DNA of 64,000 bases from Haliotis asinina (lineage: Eukaryota; Mollusca; Gastropoda; Lepetellida; Haliotidae), in assembly GCF_037392515.1 (NCBI RefSeq), contig NC_090290.1, positions 25,751,753 through 25,815,752 on the forward strand. Direction: 5' to 3'. A program made the position numbers and the translations under genes. This document shows positions 1 through 13,300 of the stretch, one piece after another (within the stretch, counting starts at the first letter, position 1; each line of letters opens with the position of its first letter). The notes beneath the pieces are model-generated. The model had not been told where the DNA came from, did no database searches, and worked only from the letters and a program-made list of their open reading frames with translations.

Positions 1-94
1 AGACATTCATGTCCTGAACACATACCAAATTTGGTTTCCATATCTAGAACGCTGTTTGAAGAAACCTTCTCAGAAGGAAGGAAGGATGGACAAG

Positions 95-200
95 GGTGGG
101 TCTTTCACACATTTTACTCAAGTGGGGACCTGAACCCAGGCCTTTGGCATGACAAGCCCATGCTATACCCATTAGGCTACCCCAGCGTCCCCAACAGTAT
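95..200 (-). mobile_element. tRNA-derived SINE head, family B-like, eroded
   Basis: GGGGACCTGAACCCAGG (B box complement) and CCATTAGGCTACCCCAGCG (A box complement) give the tRNA-like head. Little of the tail remains. Confidence 0.5.
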
Positions 201-974
201 TCAAAGTATTGCTCTGTTCGTGATCAACAAGAAGACATTGGAATTCGAAAGACTTTCTTTGGGTGGGTCTATTAGAACAGAACTCTTTGAACAGTCACCA
301 TGTTCAAAATCCACTGTTTTGGTCACAAGCATCAGTCGCACTTCCTCCTTAGGACTGCCATGTGGAAGGTTCAATCAATGTTGTCTGTTAAAAAAGTTCT
401 ATTCTCAACTCTTTCCACATGTGGAAAAAAAAAACACACAGTAATGTACAGGGGCTTGTAGTGCTAAAAACTGCCATCAAGGTATGTTATCAATATTGGG
501 GTCTCAGCACTACATAAAAGGAAGGGGATGTAACGAGGTCAACATGCTAAGTTCATTTCAGGGCGAATTTAACAATGCCCTCTGTATGTATCCCATCATA
601 AAAACACACAAATTTCAAGCCAACAGTTTTATCTACAAAATGAGACAAACAGCACAAAAATCGAAGCATTACTTTGGACGATAGGGTCTTTGGAGGCTAA
701 AAAATCATGATTTCTTTATTCTGAGCGAAAATGCCTGCTTGAAATTTGTAGCACTAACGCACCTATTTTCTTGTTTATTTCACAGTATACACAAACGACA
801 TGCAGCAAATTGTTGATTTTGTGGCACATGTCATCAGACTGTAATTAACAAAAAAGTTGATGTGATGTTTCTAGGCCTTATCATGTACTTGATTTCATCA
901 TATGGTAACTTCTGTGTCCAATTCAGCCTGCAATATCAATGGAAACAGAGAACTATTTCAACAAACTTGTTAAT

Positions 975-1175
975 AAGCAAGTGAGTTTGTTATTATGCCA
1001 CACTCAGCCATATTCCAGCTATAGGACAGCTATAACCTTGACCAGACAATACAGAGATCAACAGCATAAACATCAGTCTACGCAAGGGAGAACTGATGAC
1101 GTCACCTGGTAGTCACTTCTTACGACAACATGACTTGCTGAAGATCAGTTCTAACTGAGATCTTCACGGGTCACA
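975..1175 (+). mobile_element. Repeat family A, eroded
   Basis: CACACTCAGCCATATTCCAG ... GACCAGACAATACAGAGATC ... CTTACGACAACATGACTTGC ... GATCTTCACGGGTC. It lies just beyond exon 9 of ceramide synthase. Confidence 0.65.
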
Positions 1176-1227
1176 TGGACGAATGACAACACCACACTTG
1201 TGCAACTTGTTATACGGATATCCTTAC

Positions 1228-1384
1228 CGATCCCTTTGTAACTTTTATAACTATCACTCGTAGTATGAAACATGTCCACACAATGTGTAGAACTTGAAGG
1301 GCAGCTAGCATAAAGTTAAACAGCCAAAAGCATGTCCCCACTGCAATATAGTCGTGTACTTCAAAGTAGGTTGTCTTTAATATC
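1228..1384 (-). CDS. CERS: Ceramide synthase exon 9 (last exon in window)
   Basis: It encodes (R)ILKTTYFEVHDYIAVG... to ...LRVIVIKVTKGS, including LQVLHIVWTCFILR of the last TLC membrane segment. The acceptor is GTTGCAG| and the donor TCG|GTAAGG, in phase 0. No stop falls in the exon, so at least one more exon is expected at lower coordinates outside the window. Confidence 0.85.
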
Positions 1385-4300
1385 CTGCAACAAGAAACAG
1401 AAATTGAATAAACACAGATATCAAAATGTTTTTATTTTGACTACGCAAGTGGAATTTCAAAGTGGAAGCCACAGTGGCTGAGCAGGCTGCTGACTTTGTG
1501 TGCTGACGATTAGGCGCCGGACTCTAAGGGTGTGTGTTTGAATCCCAGATGGGACACAACTCAACAAAAGTACTAGAATCTGTACTTTACAAAGAAAGTG
1601 CATTTTCATGTTTCCACTTCCAATGTTTATGACTAATATGCACTTAACAACAGAAAATAAGACAGACTCATTTTCAAAGAGGAAGGTGAAATATTACTAA
1701 GTGAGCATTCAATTCCAATCAAAACTAGTTAGATGACCTGTACAATAGAAACAGAGAGAGGCATGTTTCCAAAAAGGTGGACAGCCATAGCATGTGACCT
1801 TGACCTTCAAAAATTTACCAACAAATATTTGTCTGAAATATTCTCTCCAGGTGTAGCAAAGGTACATCAGCTGTAAGGCCTCAAGCTATGCTGTGATGTT
1901 ATGGTTGAGAAAAGAGTGTAACTGCAACACTGGTAAAATCTCAACAACTGCTTCATGCAGTCCCTTCACACTGAAGCTGCTAAATTATCCCTGAGCTGGA
2001 GGGTGCTAGATACCAGCCAGTGACTCACCTGAAAGGGTAGAGGTATAGCCGACAGTACACCCAGATGACGATGAAGATAAAGAACAACACCTCACATAGC
2101 ATCTGCTTCTTAAGGTATTTGGCCATTTTCGCTCCCTGCACAGAGACAGAAGATCTACATGTATTGCACAGAAAATAAAACACTGCTACAGGACTTCACT
2201 AGCATAACACAGGACATGGACATAGATCTAGGTTAACTGCATGTGGAAAGCCGGTCTTTCAGTAGCAGATTTTAGAGAAGATATATTTTGTACATGAATC
2301 CCATTTTAATCATACATCAATTGTCACTGGTGCTTGTCAATCAGTAAACCGTGAGCCAGGCTCAATTATTTCCAAACTGGAGTCATACAGTGTAATAAGT
2401 TGTTGAGCAAAACACTAAACAACAAACTACAAACCAGTTGTATTCCTAAGTAAAGCTGCTAAATACAGATGCTCATTAGATGCATACTGGCTGCTTTAGC
2501 TAATTCAATGTGTATAGTGACAGTATGTTATACTGGCAATTAAGATAATGGTTAAGGAGATAGTAGCCATTGTGCTTAGAAAGGGCAGAAGAGGAGGTAC
2601 TGTAGGATAGTTGAAGCACTAGAGGAGGCAATGAAAGAGGCAATTATGTGGGTGAAGCACATGTGAGATGAGGCAGTGGTCATGGAAGGAGGTGCTCAGA
2701 CTAGAGGTTGAGGAGGGAAGAAGAGGTGGTAGATTTCAGGACAGAAAGGGACAGGTGGAGGTAGAGGACAGGAAGGAGGGGAGATGTGGAGGTCGCCGTG
2801 GAGGAGGAGAGTGGAGACGTGTAGACCTGGTGGAGGAAGGGACATGTGGAAGTAGGCCCGGTGGAGGAGGGGAGATGTGGAGGTAGACCTGGTGGATGAG
2901 AAATAGAGAGATAGAAGTCGGGGTGAAGGGGAGATGTGGAGATAGACCTGGTGGAGGAGGGTAGAGGTGGAGGTTGACCTGGTGGATGAGAAATAGAGAG
3001 ATAGAAGTCGGAGTGAAGGGGAGATGTGGAGGTAGACCTGGTGGATGAGAAATAGAGAGATAGAAGTCGGGGTGAAGGGGAGATGTGGAGGTAGACCTGG
3101 TGGATGAGAAATAGAGAGATAGAAGTCGGGGTGAAGGGGAGATGTGGAGGTAGACCTGGTGGATGAGAAATAGAGATAGAAGTCAGGGTGAAGGGGAGAT
3201 GTGGAGGTTGACCTGGTGGATGAGAAGTAGAGAGATAGAAGTCGCAGTGAAGGGGAGATGTGGAGGTAGACCTGGTGGATGTGAAATAGAGAGATAGAAG
3301 TCAGGGTGAAGGGGAGATGTCTAGATAGACCTGGTGGAGGAGGGTAGATGTGGAGGTTGACCTGGTGGATGAGAAATAGAGGCATAGAATTAGGGTGAAG
3401 GGAAGATGTGGAGGTAGACCTGGTGGAGAAGGGTAGATGTGGGGATAGACCTGGTGGAGGAGGGTAGATGTGGAGGTTGACCTGGTGGATGAGAAATAGA
3501 GAGATAGAATTAGGGTGAAGGGGAGATGTGGAGGTAGACCTGGTGGAGGAGGGTAGATGTGGAGGAGGATAGATGTGGAGGTTGACCTGGTGGATGAGAA
3601 ATAGAGAGATAGAATTAGGGTGAAGGGGAGATGTGGAGGTAGACCTAGTGGATGAGAAATAGAGAGATATAATTAGGGTGAAGGGTAGATGTGGAGGAGG
3701 GTAGATGTGGAGATAGACCTGGGGGGGGAGGGTAGATGTGGAGGTTGACCTGGTGGATGAGAAATAGAGAGATAGAATTAGGGTGAAGGGGAGATGTGGA
3801 GGTAGACCTGGTGGAGGAGGGGAGATGTGGAGATAGACCTGGTGGATGAGAAACAGAGAGATAGAAGTCAGGGTGCAGGGGAGATGTGGAGGTAGACCTG
3901 GTGGATGAGAAATAGAGAGATATAAGTCGGGGTGAAGGGGAGATGTGGAGGTTGACCTGGTGCTGGAGGGAAGAGGTGATGGTAGAGGTGGGAGTGGAGG
4001 GGAGATATGGAGGTAGATGTTTTGGCTGAAGCACAGGCGACTGCAGTGCTAGAGGACATATTGCAGGACGAAGAGGAAATATCTTACAGCCATCCAGTGG
4101 TCAGAAGCATCATGCACAACCAGGACCAGTGTCCCCACACGGACATAGTTTGTGATCCAGGAAAAGTACAGCAGCAGCATTGTGATCATGTGATGAGTAG
4201 CCATCTCCCAAAAGTCCTGAAAAACAACATGTGATTTGTAGACATAAGCAAGGATGGTCAGATAGCCTTCATTTTGCTGAAGTATGATTAATGAGTTTGA

Positions 4301-7300
4301 AAAGTACACCTTCAAGACAAGTTACTCAGTAACTGGTGACCCACCTTGCGTTTGACGTCATAGAAAAGCGTGAAGAGCAAGCACCAGTAGAAGCCCAATT
4401 CCACCAGATAGAAGTAGTACACGTCATTGGTCACATGCTGTAAAACAAAGTACACATCATACACCTAGCAAACGGTATAATTTAAAACTGCTACACAATA
4501 CACTTACCGGAAGGATTAGTGTTACCTTGCACAGGACTACATCTATAGCTGGTTTTTCATTTAGAGGAAGTTCTGTTGAAGTGCTTGCTAGTGAAACATC
4601 TTGGTTTCCAACAATGACAGCATATACATGTCTCACTGCACTGTACCAATCAGACTGTTCCTATCAAACTGGGTTCTGTACCCGACCATCAGATTGGCCC
4701 TACCAGATACCTTACAACCTCAAGTCTTTGAAGGACATTTAGAAGTGAAATACATTAGAATGAAGATTTTTATGGATATGAACTTCTTTATTATGAGAAC
4801 ACAATGTTTTGGAGTTAATGCTTACTCCTTCATCAGGTGAATAAGAAAGGGGTACAGAGCTATATTTATATGTACAGGTAAACAATAACAAAGTAACAAG
4901 TAGAATGAGTTAACAAAAGCTGGGAGCCAGTATAAACAAGCACTGATAGGAAGCTGACAGTTATGATAACAATGATGGAAGCCAATGGTAAGATTATGTT
5001 TACATAACACAGATGGGGATTAAGGATGATGTACATGATTGGGGATTAAGGAGGCCAATGGTGATGACAAACACATGATTGGATGAGGATTAAGGATGAT
5101 GTACATGATAGGGATGATGATAAAGGATGTACACGTGTGTAAACACTAATGAATTACATAGATGGAATGTACACAGATAGAAGACATTAATTTATTAACA
5201 AGTCCCAGGCACTTGGTAGGTACAGTGAAGCCTTGTTAATCCGGACGGTTGTGTTTTTCAGCAAATTCGTCCGGAATGTGAATGATCCAGAATACTGAAT
5301 CAAAACCCACGTCTCAGCAAGAGTTTCTTTCCTTTACCATTACAAAAAAGACACGACTCTGGATTAAACAAATAATAAACATTTAGTGTTTGTAAAGCTA
5401 ATAAAATGACCAATAGCAAGCACAACAATACATGTAAATAAATTCAAGGCATTGCAAAGTCTCTCGTTGTTGATTTTCCAGGAACATTGTACAATGTCAC
5501 AGTCACACCAAAAAGTCCTTCATGGTCGTTTGTGTGTGTGTTACCTTTTTCATCGAATTCTTGACATCGATGATTTTCCCGAGTGATATCTCGTCTCCGA
5601 TTGACTCAAAATAGGTCACCAGACTTTCCAGATAATTCTTTGCCTCTGTCGAACTCGGTGGCACCGGTGCTGGATCACTTTCCTCCTCTTCTTCCTGACA
5701 ATCGTCAGTTGGTTGAACTATGTCAATGATTTCACTCTCCTTGAGTGGCTCACATGTTGTTTCACTGTCTTCTTCGGCAACATATTCTTCTGCACTCACA
5801 ACATCCGATGAAGGAAATTCATTCAGGGTGAGTCTCAGTTCTGACAATGCAATGTCATCTTCATTAAAAAAATCTGAATCACCATCATGAGATATTATGT
5901 CCACATGCCTGTAGCAGTTCCTAATTGTTTTCGCACTGACTTCATCCCAACTGGTTTTCACAAAGAGAAGTGCCTGTCTCAAAGTCAGTGTCTGATTGCG
6001 TCCTTCCTCATCACAGGTGATGCAATGCCTGACAAGCGATCTTTTGTAATAGGCCTTGAAAGTCTGAATTATGCCTGCATCCATTGGTTGAATGTGTGAT
6101 GTGGTATTTGGTGGCAAGAAATGCAGGGTCACATTTTGCAATGTGATCGAAGCACATTTATGGCTTGCAGCATTGTCTAGAAGCAAAATCACTTTAATTC
6201 CACATGAACGCATCTGTCTGTCAAAAAATTTCAGCCAATCAGAAAAGAGCTCACTGGTCATCCACGCCTTTGAGTTATGTCGGTATCTCGCATACACTTC
6301 TGGATTAAAATCACGTCCGAAACATCGTGGTCTCCTTGCTTTACCGATCACAAATGGCTCAACTTTCACAGTTCCACTTGCATTTGCACACAATGCCACA
6401 GTTATTCTGTCTTTCGAACGTTTCACGCCAGCAGTGGCTTTAGTTGCTAATGTGCAATTTGGTCCTAATCTGTAGAAAAGTCCCGTTTCATCAAAGTTGA
6501 AAATTGTTTCGGCATCGTACTCACTCAAAACTTTCTTCAGTTCCTCTCTCCCCACGTTGACTGCAGTCTTGTCGGCGCTGGCTGCTTCTCCCTGGAGCAC
6601 TTGCTTCGATATAGAGTGTCGAGATTTGAATCTGGCCAGTCATCCACGAGAGTACGCGAAATCCGTAACTGACAACTTGTCACCGAATTCTTTAGCTTTT
6701 AAAATTAACATCATGCCAATTGTAAATGTACGTTTAACAACTTTAATGCGTACTGTTGTTGATTCAATTCTTCAGTTTATGCAATTTGTATAATTATTTC
6801 CTCGAAACATTGTTACGTTGCTCTTTGACAACTCTGATGTGGCTGAGAATTTTCCATAACATTTTAGGGCGGGGTCGGTGGGGGTGATGTTTGGAAAAAT
6901 CTGTTTCTGATTGGCCAATGCTTAAAAAAGCAGCCAATCGCACAATCCAATCCCCTTGCATCTGGCAGCTTAGTGTGTTAAACATGGATGCATAATCACA
7001 TTAAAGCTGCTAAACACTATCAAGAGTGTATGAGTTAATATTAAATGTTACATCGGCAATATTTCAGCCATATAATTTTGGTAGTCCTCTGGGAGTTGTA
7101 CTAGCCTTTGGCTAGTGGACTAGCATAGATTTGGAACCCTGACTGGTATATACTGGTTTAACAGTAATACTGTATATCTCTATATGAACAATTTATGCCT
7201 ATCAGATGCCAATAATTAAAACTATCCTCTGTAGGTCTCGTCCGATTACAATACAGTATTCCAGCTTTGTACACTTTTTTGGATATTCTGATGTGTTGAT

Positions 7301-10300
7301 GGCATGATGACTGATCCCATTTGATCCAATTTCTGTGTTTTTGTGTTTTTCAACTTGATGTAACAATGTGATATCTTATCATGATTATATCCAAAACACA
7401 CATTTGTTTTATTTTAATCTGTAAACCAAATCAACCTCACTTTGCCATTGCTACAAAAACCTTAACAGCACTTTGTAAGTAGGTATATACACTTTTAAGC
7501 TTATAATGAAGTACATAGCAAATGCTGTATTTCTTACGAAACAATGAAGCTCCATTCATATCCTCAAAACAGCAGCATGTTTTTAATGGAATAAAAACTA
7601 CACACAATTCAGCGATGACTACTCCTTTGTAAAACATTGATCAATTCATTAACCCATAATTGATACATTAACTTTTATCTTGCAAAGAGAATTTGTCAAA
7701 AGGTAGTGTTTATTGTTTGTAGAGGTACTAACGTATACTGTAAAGTGCAGGTGTAAATATAACGTGCTTCCTTCAAAGGCTTAACCAACATTGCACTGGT
7801 TGCTCACTGCCTTTTTAAAAAAAGACCACTGAGAGTATACATCAATGTGAAAAAACCCCGAAATTCATGTATCAGATTCCTTTGACAGCTGTAGATGAAC
7901 GGCGTATATTTCCCTTGTGATAGATACATTCCTTGAACAAGGTAATAGCCTGATATTATTGCTATATCTTTTGTTGGTTATAATTTGCATATTTGTATTT
8001 ACCTTTTACTCATTTGTTGCAGCATTAAACAACATCATTCCACTTCATTATTTTTTCGACATGAAGTTTTCTGATGCGATATAGACAACACACACAAAGT
8101 CGCACCTAGGATATATTAAATGTGTCATTTTATAAGGTTCACTGAGAACAGATTGTGTACTTCTTTATGGGACCCCAAAGTGAATGAAATGTACTCATAA
8201 AGTAATTATGCTAGCATTCTAAGTACTGTTTGGAATTGGTTTAAATCTCACAACTGATGATTGGTGCTTCATTACAACCAATCAGTCATAAACAATGACT
8301 GGTTAATGTCATTTATGAAATTCTCCTGTTTATGTTTGTTAATTATATATATATATTGTTATATATATACTAGCATGTTAGGAACATAAATTTCCTGGAG
8401 TCTTTATGAAACATGATGTTTAAGCAAACAAGTGTTCCAAAACTGGTTGACTTTGATTATGAGTAAAAGAAAAGACAGACAGACAGACAGACACATGTGC
8501 ACTGACTTTGGTTTCTTTCCATCCAAACATTGTTTACAACTGGGAGATGACGATCTTCAAAATGTTACCTTTTTGTATCATGATAATGAAGATGGAAACA
8601 CCACTAGGTTAAAAAGATGACTACATTTTCCAATTACTTTCAAGATGAAACAGTATTTCAACCTTGTTGATCAATGTAAGGATACGCCCGTATACAACCA
8701 AATGAACTTGCATGTAGTGCAGTAGAGATCAGATCGGAAACCTGTCAAGATTTCTTGGAATATCATCTGTGTAATGGGAGAAATGGGAGAAAACCAATAA
8801 CAAAAGCAACAACCAGTCCATTTGCTCTGGATCAGGGTCCCTTAAAACTGCAAGCCTACAGTATTTACAATAATTGGTCCTGTTAATCCCCAAGGTCATA
8901 ATACATAGGTATCACATCATACCTGTTTAGGCCATCCCTTCCAGCAGTTGGTTGTGTCCCACAGCCATGGCTTCTGTCAACAGCAAAATAAGCAGAGAAA
9001 TCAGTCAACATAGAAAGGCCTCAGTCCACACAGAAAGATGTCAGTCCAGACAGAGAGGTGTCAGTCACAGTCGACATTAGGGAGTCATTTGCTGTCCACA
9101 GGGAGGAACATCATTCCACATTCAGAAGTGTCAATACACACAGAGGTGTGTCAGTCCTGCGAACCGTTAGTCCACATAGGTGTCAGTCCAAACACGAGGT
9201 GTCAGTCCAGCTAGAGCTGTCATTCCACAGGGAGAGCTGTTAGTCCACGTAGGTATAAGTCCACAAGAGGTGTGTCAGTCCTGAGAGAGGTGTCAGTCCT
9301 GAGAGAGGTGTCAGTCCACAAGGAGTGGTGTCAGTCACAGTCCACATGTAGAGGTGTTAGTTACAGTCCACAAAGAGAGGTTTCAGACCACACGATGAGT
9401 GAGTGAGTTTAGTTTTAAGCCACACTCAGCAATGTTCTGAAGAGACAATCCAGTGATCAACAACATGATGATCTATCTGTGCAACTGGGAACTGATGACA
9501 TGTGTCAACTAATTCAGTGAGCCTGACCACCCAATCCCATTAGTCGCCTCTTACGACAAGCTTAGTCGCCTTTTATCGCAAGCATGGGTTGCTGATGGCC
9601 TATTCTACCCTGTATTTGCACAGGTACAGTCCACTAGGAAAGGTGTCAGTCACAGTCCACATTGAGAGATGTTAGTTACAGTTCGCACAGGGATGTCACA
9701 TGGAGAGGTGTCAGTTACAATCCAGAAGGAGAGGTGTCGGCACAGTCCTAAAGGAGAGGTGTTAGTTACAGTCCACAAGGAGAGATGTCAGTTCAAGTGC
9801 TCAAGGAGAGGTGTAAGTCACAGTCCACATGGAGGGGTGTCAGTCTTCATGGAGAGGTGTCAAGTCACAGCCCACAAGGAGAGGTGTCAGTCTTCACGGA
9901 GAAGTGTCAAGTCACAGTCCACAAGGAGAGGTGTCAGTCTTCACGGAGAGGTGTCAAGTCACAGTCCACATGGAGGGGTGTCAGTCTTCACGGAGAAGTG
10001 TCAAGTCACAATCCATAAGGAGAGGTGTCAGTCTTCACGGAGAAGTGTCAAGTCACAGCCCACAAGGAGAGGTGTCAGTCTTCATGGAGATGTGTCAAGT
10101 CACAGCCCACAAGGAGAGGTGTCAGTCTTCACGGAGAGGTGTCAAGTCACAGTCCACAAGGAGAGGTGTCAGTCTTCACGGAGAGGTGTCAAGTCACAGT
10201 CCACATGGAGGGGTGTCAGTCTTCATGGAGAGGTGTCAAGTCACAGTCCACATGGAGGCGTGTCAGTCTTCACGGAGAGGTGTCAAGTCACAGCCCACAA

Positions 10301-13300
10301 GGAGAGGTGTCAGTCTTGGTCTACATGAAAAGATGTCAGTCAAGAACATTTCTTTCTGAGGACACTCCTTAACCACAGATGCAATTCTTATGTATGTCCT
10401 GCCTCTCAATAAACAGAACTATCATATCATTGCGTTACGAAATTTACACACAAAAGTTCTTTAGCTATTGGAGCTTCTGTAAGCAGATAGGTTTGTCTTC
10501 TACCAGTGACATAGCACAATTATGAATTCATGTACTCACATCCCACAAAGTGAACATTCCATATGTGAAGGATGACAAGTAGAACAGCATCTGCCAGCTG
10601 AAAAAAATCAACACAAACATGGTCAAAACAAGACACTTGTTCAAACAAAACACATTTCTTGGGAATATACACACAGTCCAAACATAACATGATGCCCTAA
10701 CAAATATGGGTAGTCAAAATGATACTTCTAGTGACCCCTACCTCTCAAGACATTTATTCACAGCAATCAATATTATCAAAAATATACTTTTAGTGTGGAA
10801 ATACTACATAATATCAAACATGACTCATATGGTTTGCTTCTCTCTCCCTAACTCCAGTGGAGGAAACATTCGGGTGGCGTACCTCAAACTTAGTAAAAAG
10901 ACAGCTCGTTTCAAAGCATCGGACAAGCATTACTTGTCACTCTTTCCATTTTCGTAATTTCCAAATCACAAAAACAAACTAATGGAAAGTGAGATATGGT
11001 GGGTGGGTAGTTAAGTGTAAGTCAGGTTCAGCATAAAATAATGTTTGCCTCAAGCATATGCATCTTTCCTTATCCTGACTCACACCATTTCTTCCATCCA
11101 TCAGTAGGTGGTGGGCAGCAAACCTAATTCTAAATTTATGCACTGATCGTATAACCAATGGTAATTGCCAGTCTTCTTGAATCTTGATGAAAAAGGGTAC
11201 CGCCTTTACTTTGGAACAAATGAATAAGAAGTAAATCGTAAAGATTTCATGGATTTGTAAGAACTATTGCATACACGTTTTTTAATGTTTCATGCTTGTC
11301 TTAAAGGAGAATACTAATATAATATTATTTTTTGATATACAAAAAAAAAAGCATCATAAAGTCATCTTCCCTTATTAAAATTCCACAAAAAGTTTGTAAA
11401 ATCTCAATAAAAAGGCGAAAAACATCCTCAAAATCCCATATACTACAAACACCTGACAGTTAACGGGCAGAGGCGGGTATCACATGATATAACGTCAGAT
11501 GTGCCTTTTGCCAATGGCTTCCTCTTTTTCTTTGACAGCTGTGACCATTGATTCTGACGCAATAAAAGATGTTCCCAATGACATTTCTGACCTAGATGTT
11601 GTTGAACCATACCAATATGAGCAGATTTTACATCATGCAAGCACCTTCAAGTGAAGATGATAAAGAAGAATTTATCAATACATAATTTACAGGATGCTCG
11701 AATAAAGGTTTTATGACTTAGTGCTGAAAACTATACTTCAGGCTGTAATAATGATTTGAAAGTCGAGTGATGGGGATATACAAAGTGAGCCATGCCAGAC
11801 CAGGGAATATATATACATCACAGACTCTTTGGACAAAGTATTGACAAACATAAACATTTGCATTTTTCCTGCAAATTGCTCTGTCCAAACATGTGAAAAC
11901 AGTTGTGAAAAGTAACTGACAGACATTTGAAACCCATGTATGTTTACCATCTCCATGTTTTTGAGGAATAAATAACACTGGTGAGGGCCGTGAGTTGATT
12001 CCATTTTTAATAATTTTAACCAAAACTTTACAAGATGTATTTGAGCGCACAGCATAGTCTACCACACCCATCCAATATCGTCTTATTTGATGCATACTTG
12101 CCAACATTTAGAAATAATTTGAAGTATATAGTATGTACCTTTTCTAAGCATTCATAATACCTACCCCCAAATTCCTGAACCACTGAGTAATGCAGGCATG
12201 ATTTTTCCATAAAATACACAAGTAACTGGGAAGGAAATTTGCTTATTCTTACGAAATAATCAATGCATGGAGAAAATGACTTTACTATCTCTGAGGAAGA
12301 CAGTTTCACATACTTTTGACCACTTCAACGACCATAACAGAACACCAAGGCAGCATATAATAAGTTACAATTTTAAAATCTTGACCACTTCATGTGACTA
12401 GGTATGCATCCACATGCCAGTATAAATTGAAACTAAGTTTTGTACAACTGTAGCATTAGGTCTTTGGCACTATGCAGACTCAAGGCACATTTGACGTCAC
12501 GAGGGGAAAGGTCATGCGAGTTTCAGTGGAATATGCATAATGGCTGAAGCTTGGATGAAACATGAAAACATAAATATACAAATTTCTGAATTGAATATTT
12601 GGGCATATGTTACTGTTGACTTTATCTTTCATTCAGTTATTGTAATTCCCTCATAATCTCTTTAAGAAGATGCTCCACTGTCTATTGGACAGTAACCCGA
12701 CTTCAATCAACTTCTGAGTGAACATTATCTTTTTGAAGGAACTGTCAAAGGTTCAAATTGAAGAATAGCGACAACTTCTGTAGCATATCTAAGGTACAGG
12801 TTGACAAAGACTGAGTATCAGACTTCCACAAATATCCTTCCATAATGAATGTCATGAAGAGATAACTTGGATGTTAAAGCTACTTCATTTGGATTGAAGT
12901 GAGTCCAGCAGCTATGCAGGCTCTGAGAATTACCCCTCATCCAACTAATAAAGTTGTTCTTGAAAGTTCTGAAGAAAATTTGCCTCATAGTGGCATAAAT
13001 TACTCTTGAATGTACTTCTGAAAGTTAAATAGCATTCTGGATCATTCTCTGCACACATTTTCGAGGTAAAAGTTCAAACAGTACGTGCGAATGTTAACTT
13101 TCTTGATTCAGTAAACTGTATTTTGATTGGTCACATCAAAAGGTTAGCTGACACGATCTTCTACAAGACTCAATACAGTACTGAGCCTAGGTTTACTTAG
13201 ACTACGTGAAGTTGAGAATGTCTGTCAGTTCATACAATTCAAACATCAACTGTAGAAGACTTGCCAACTTGTTGTGCCTTGTGCTCTGATGCAGAAGTCT

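Noticed and set aside
2668-4034. ORFs of 72-229 codons rich in Ser, Leu and His
   Set aside because: They come from the 59-bp minisatellite in an intron.
9669-10372. ORFs of 77-219 codons with GVSLHGEVSSHSP repeats
   Set aside because: Every frame of the 47-bp minisatellite is open; they lie in a ceramide synthase intron on the opposite strand.
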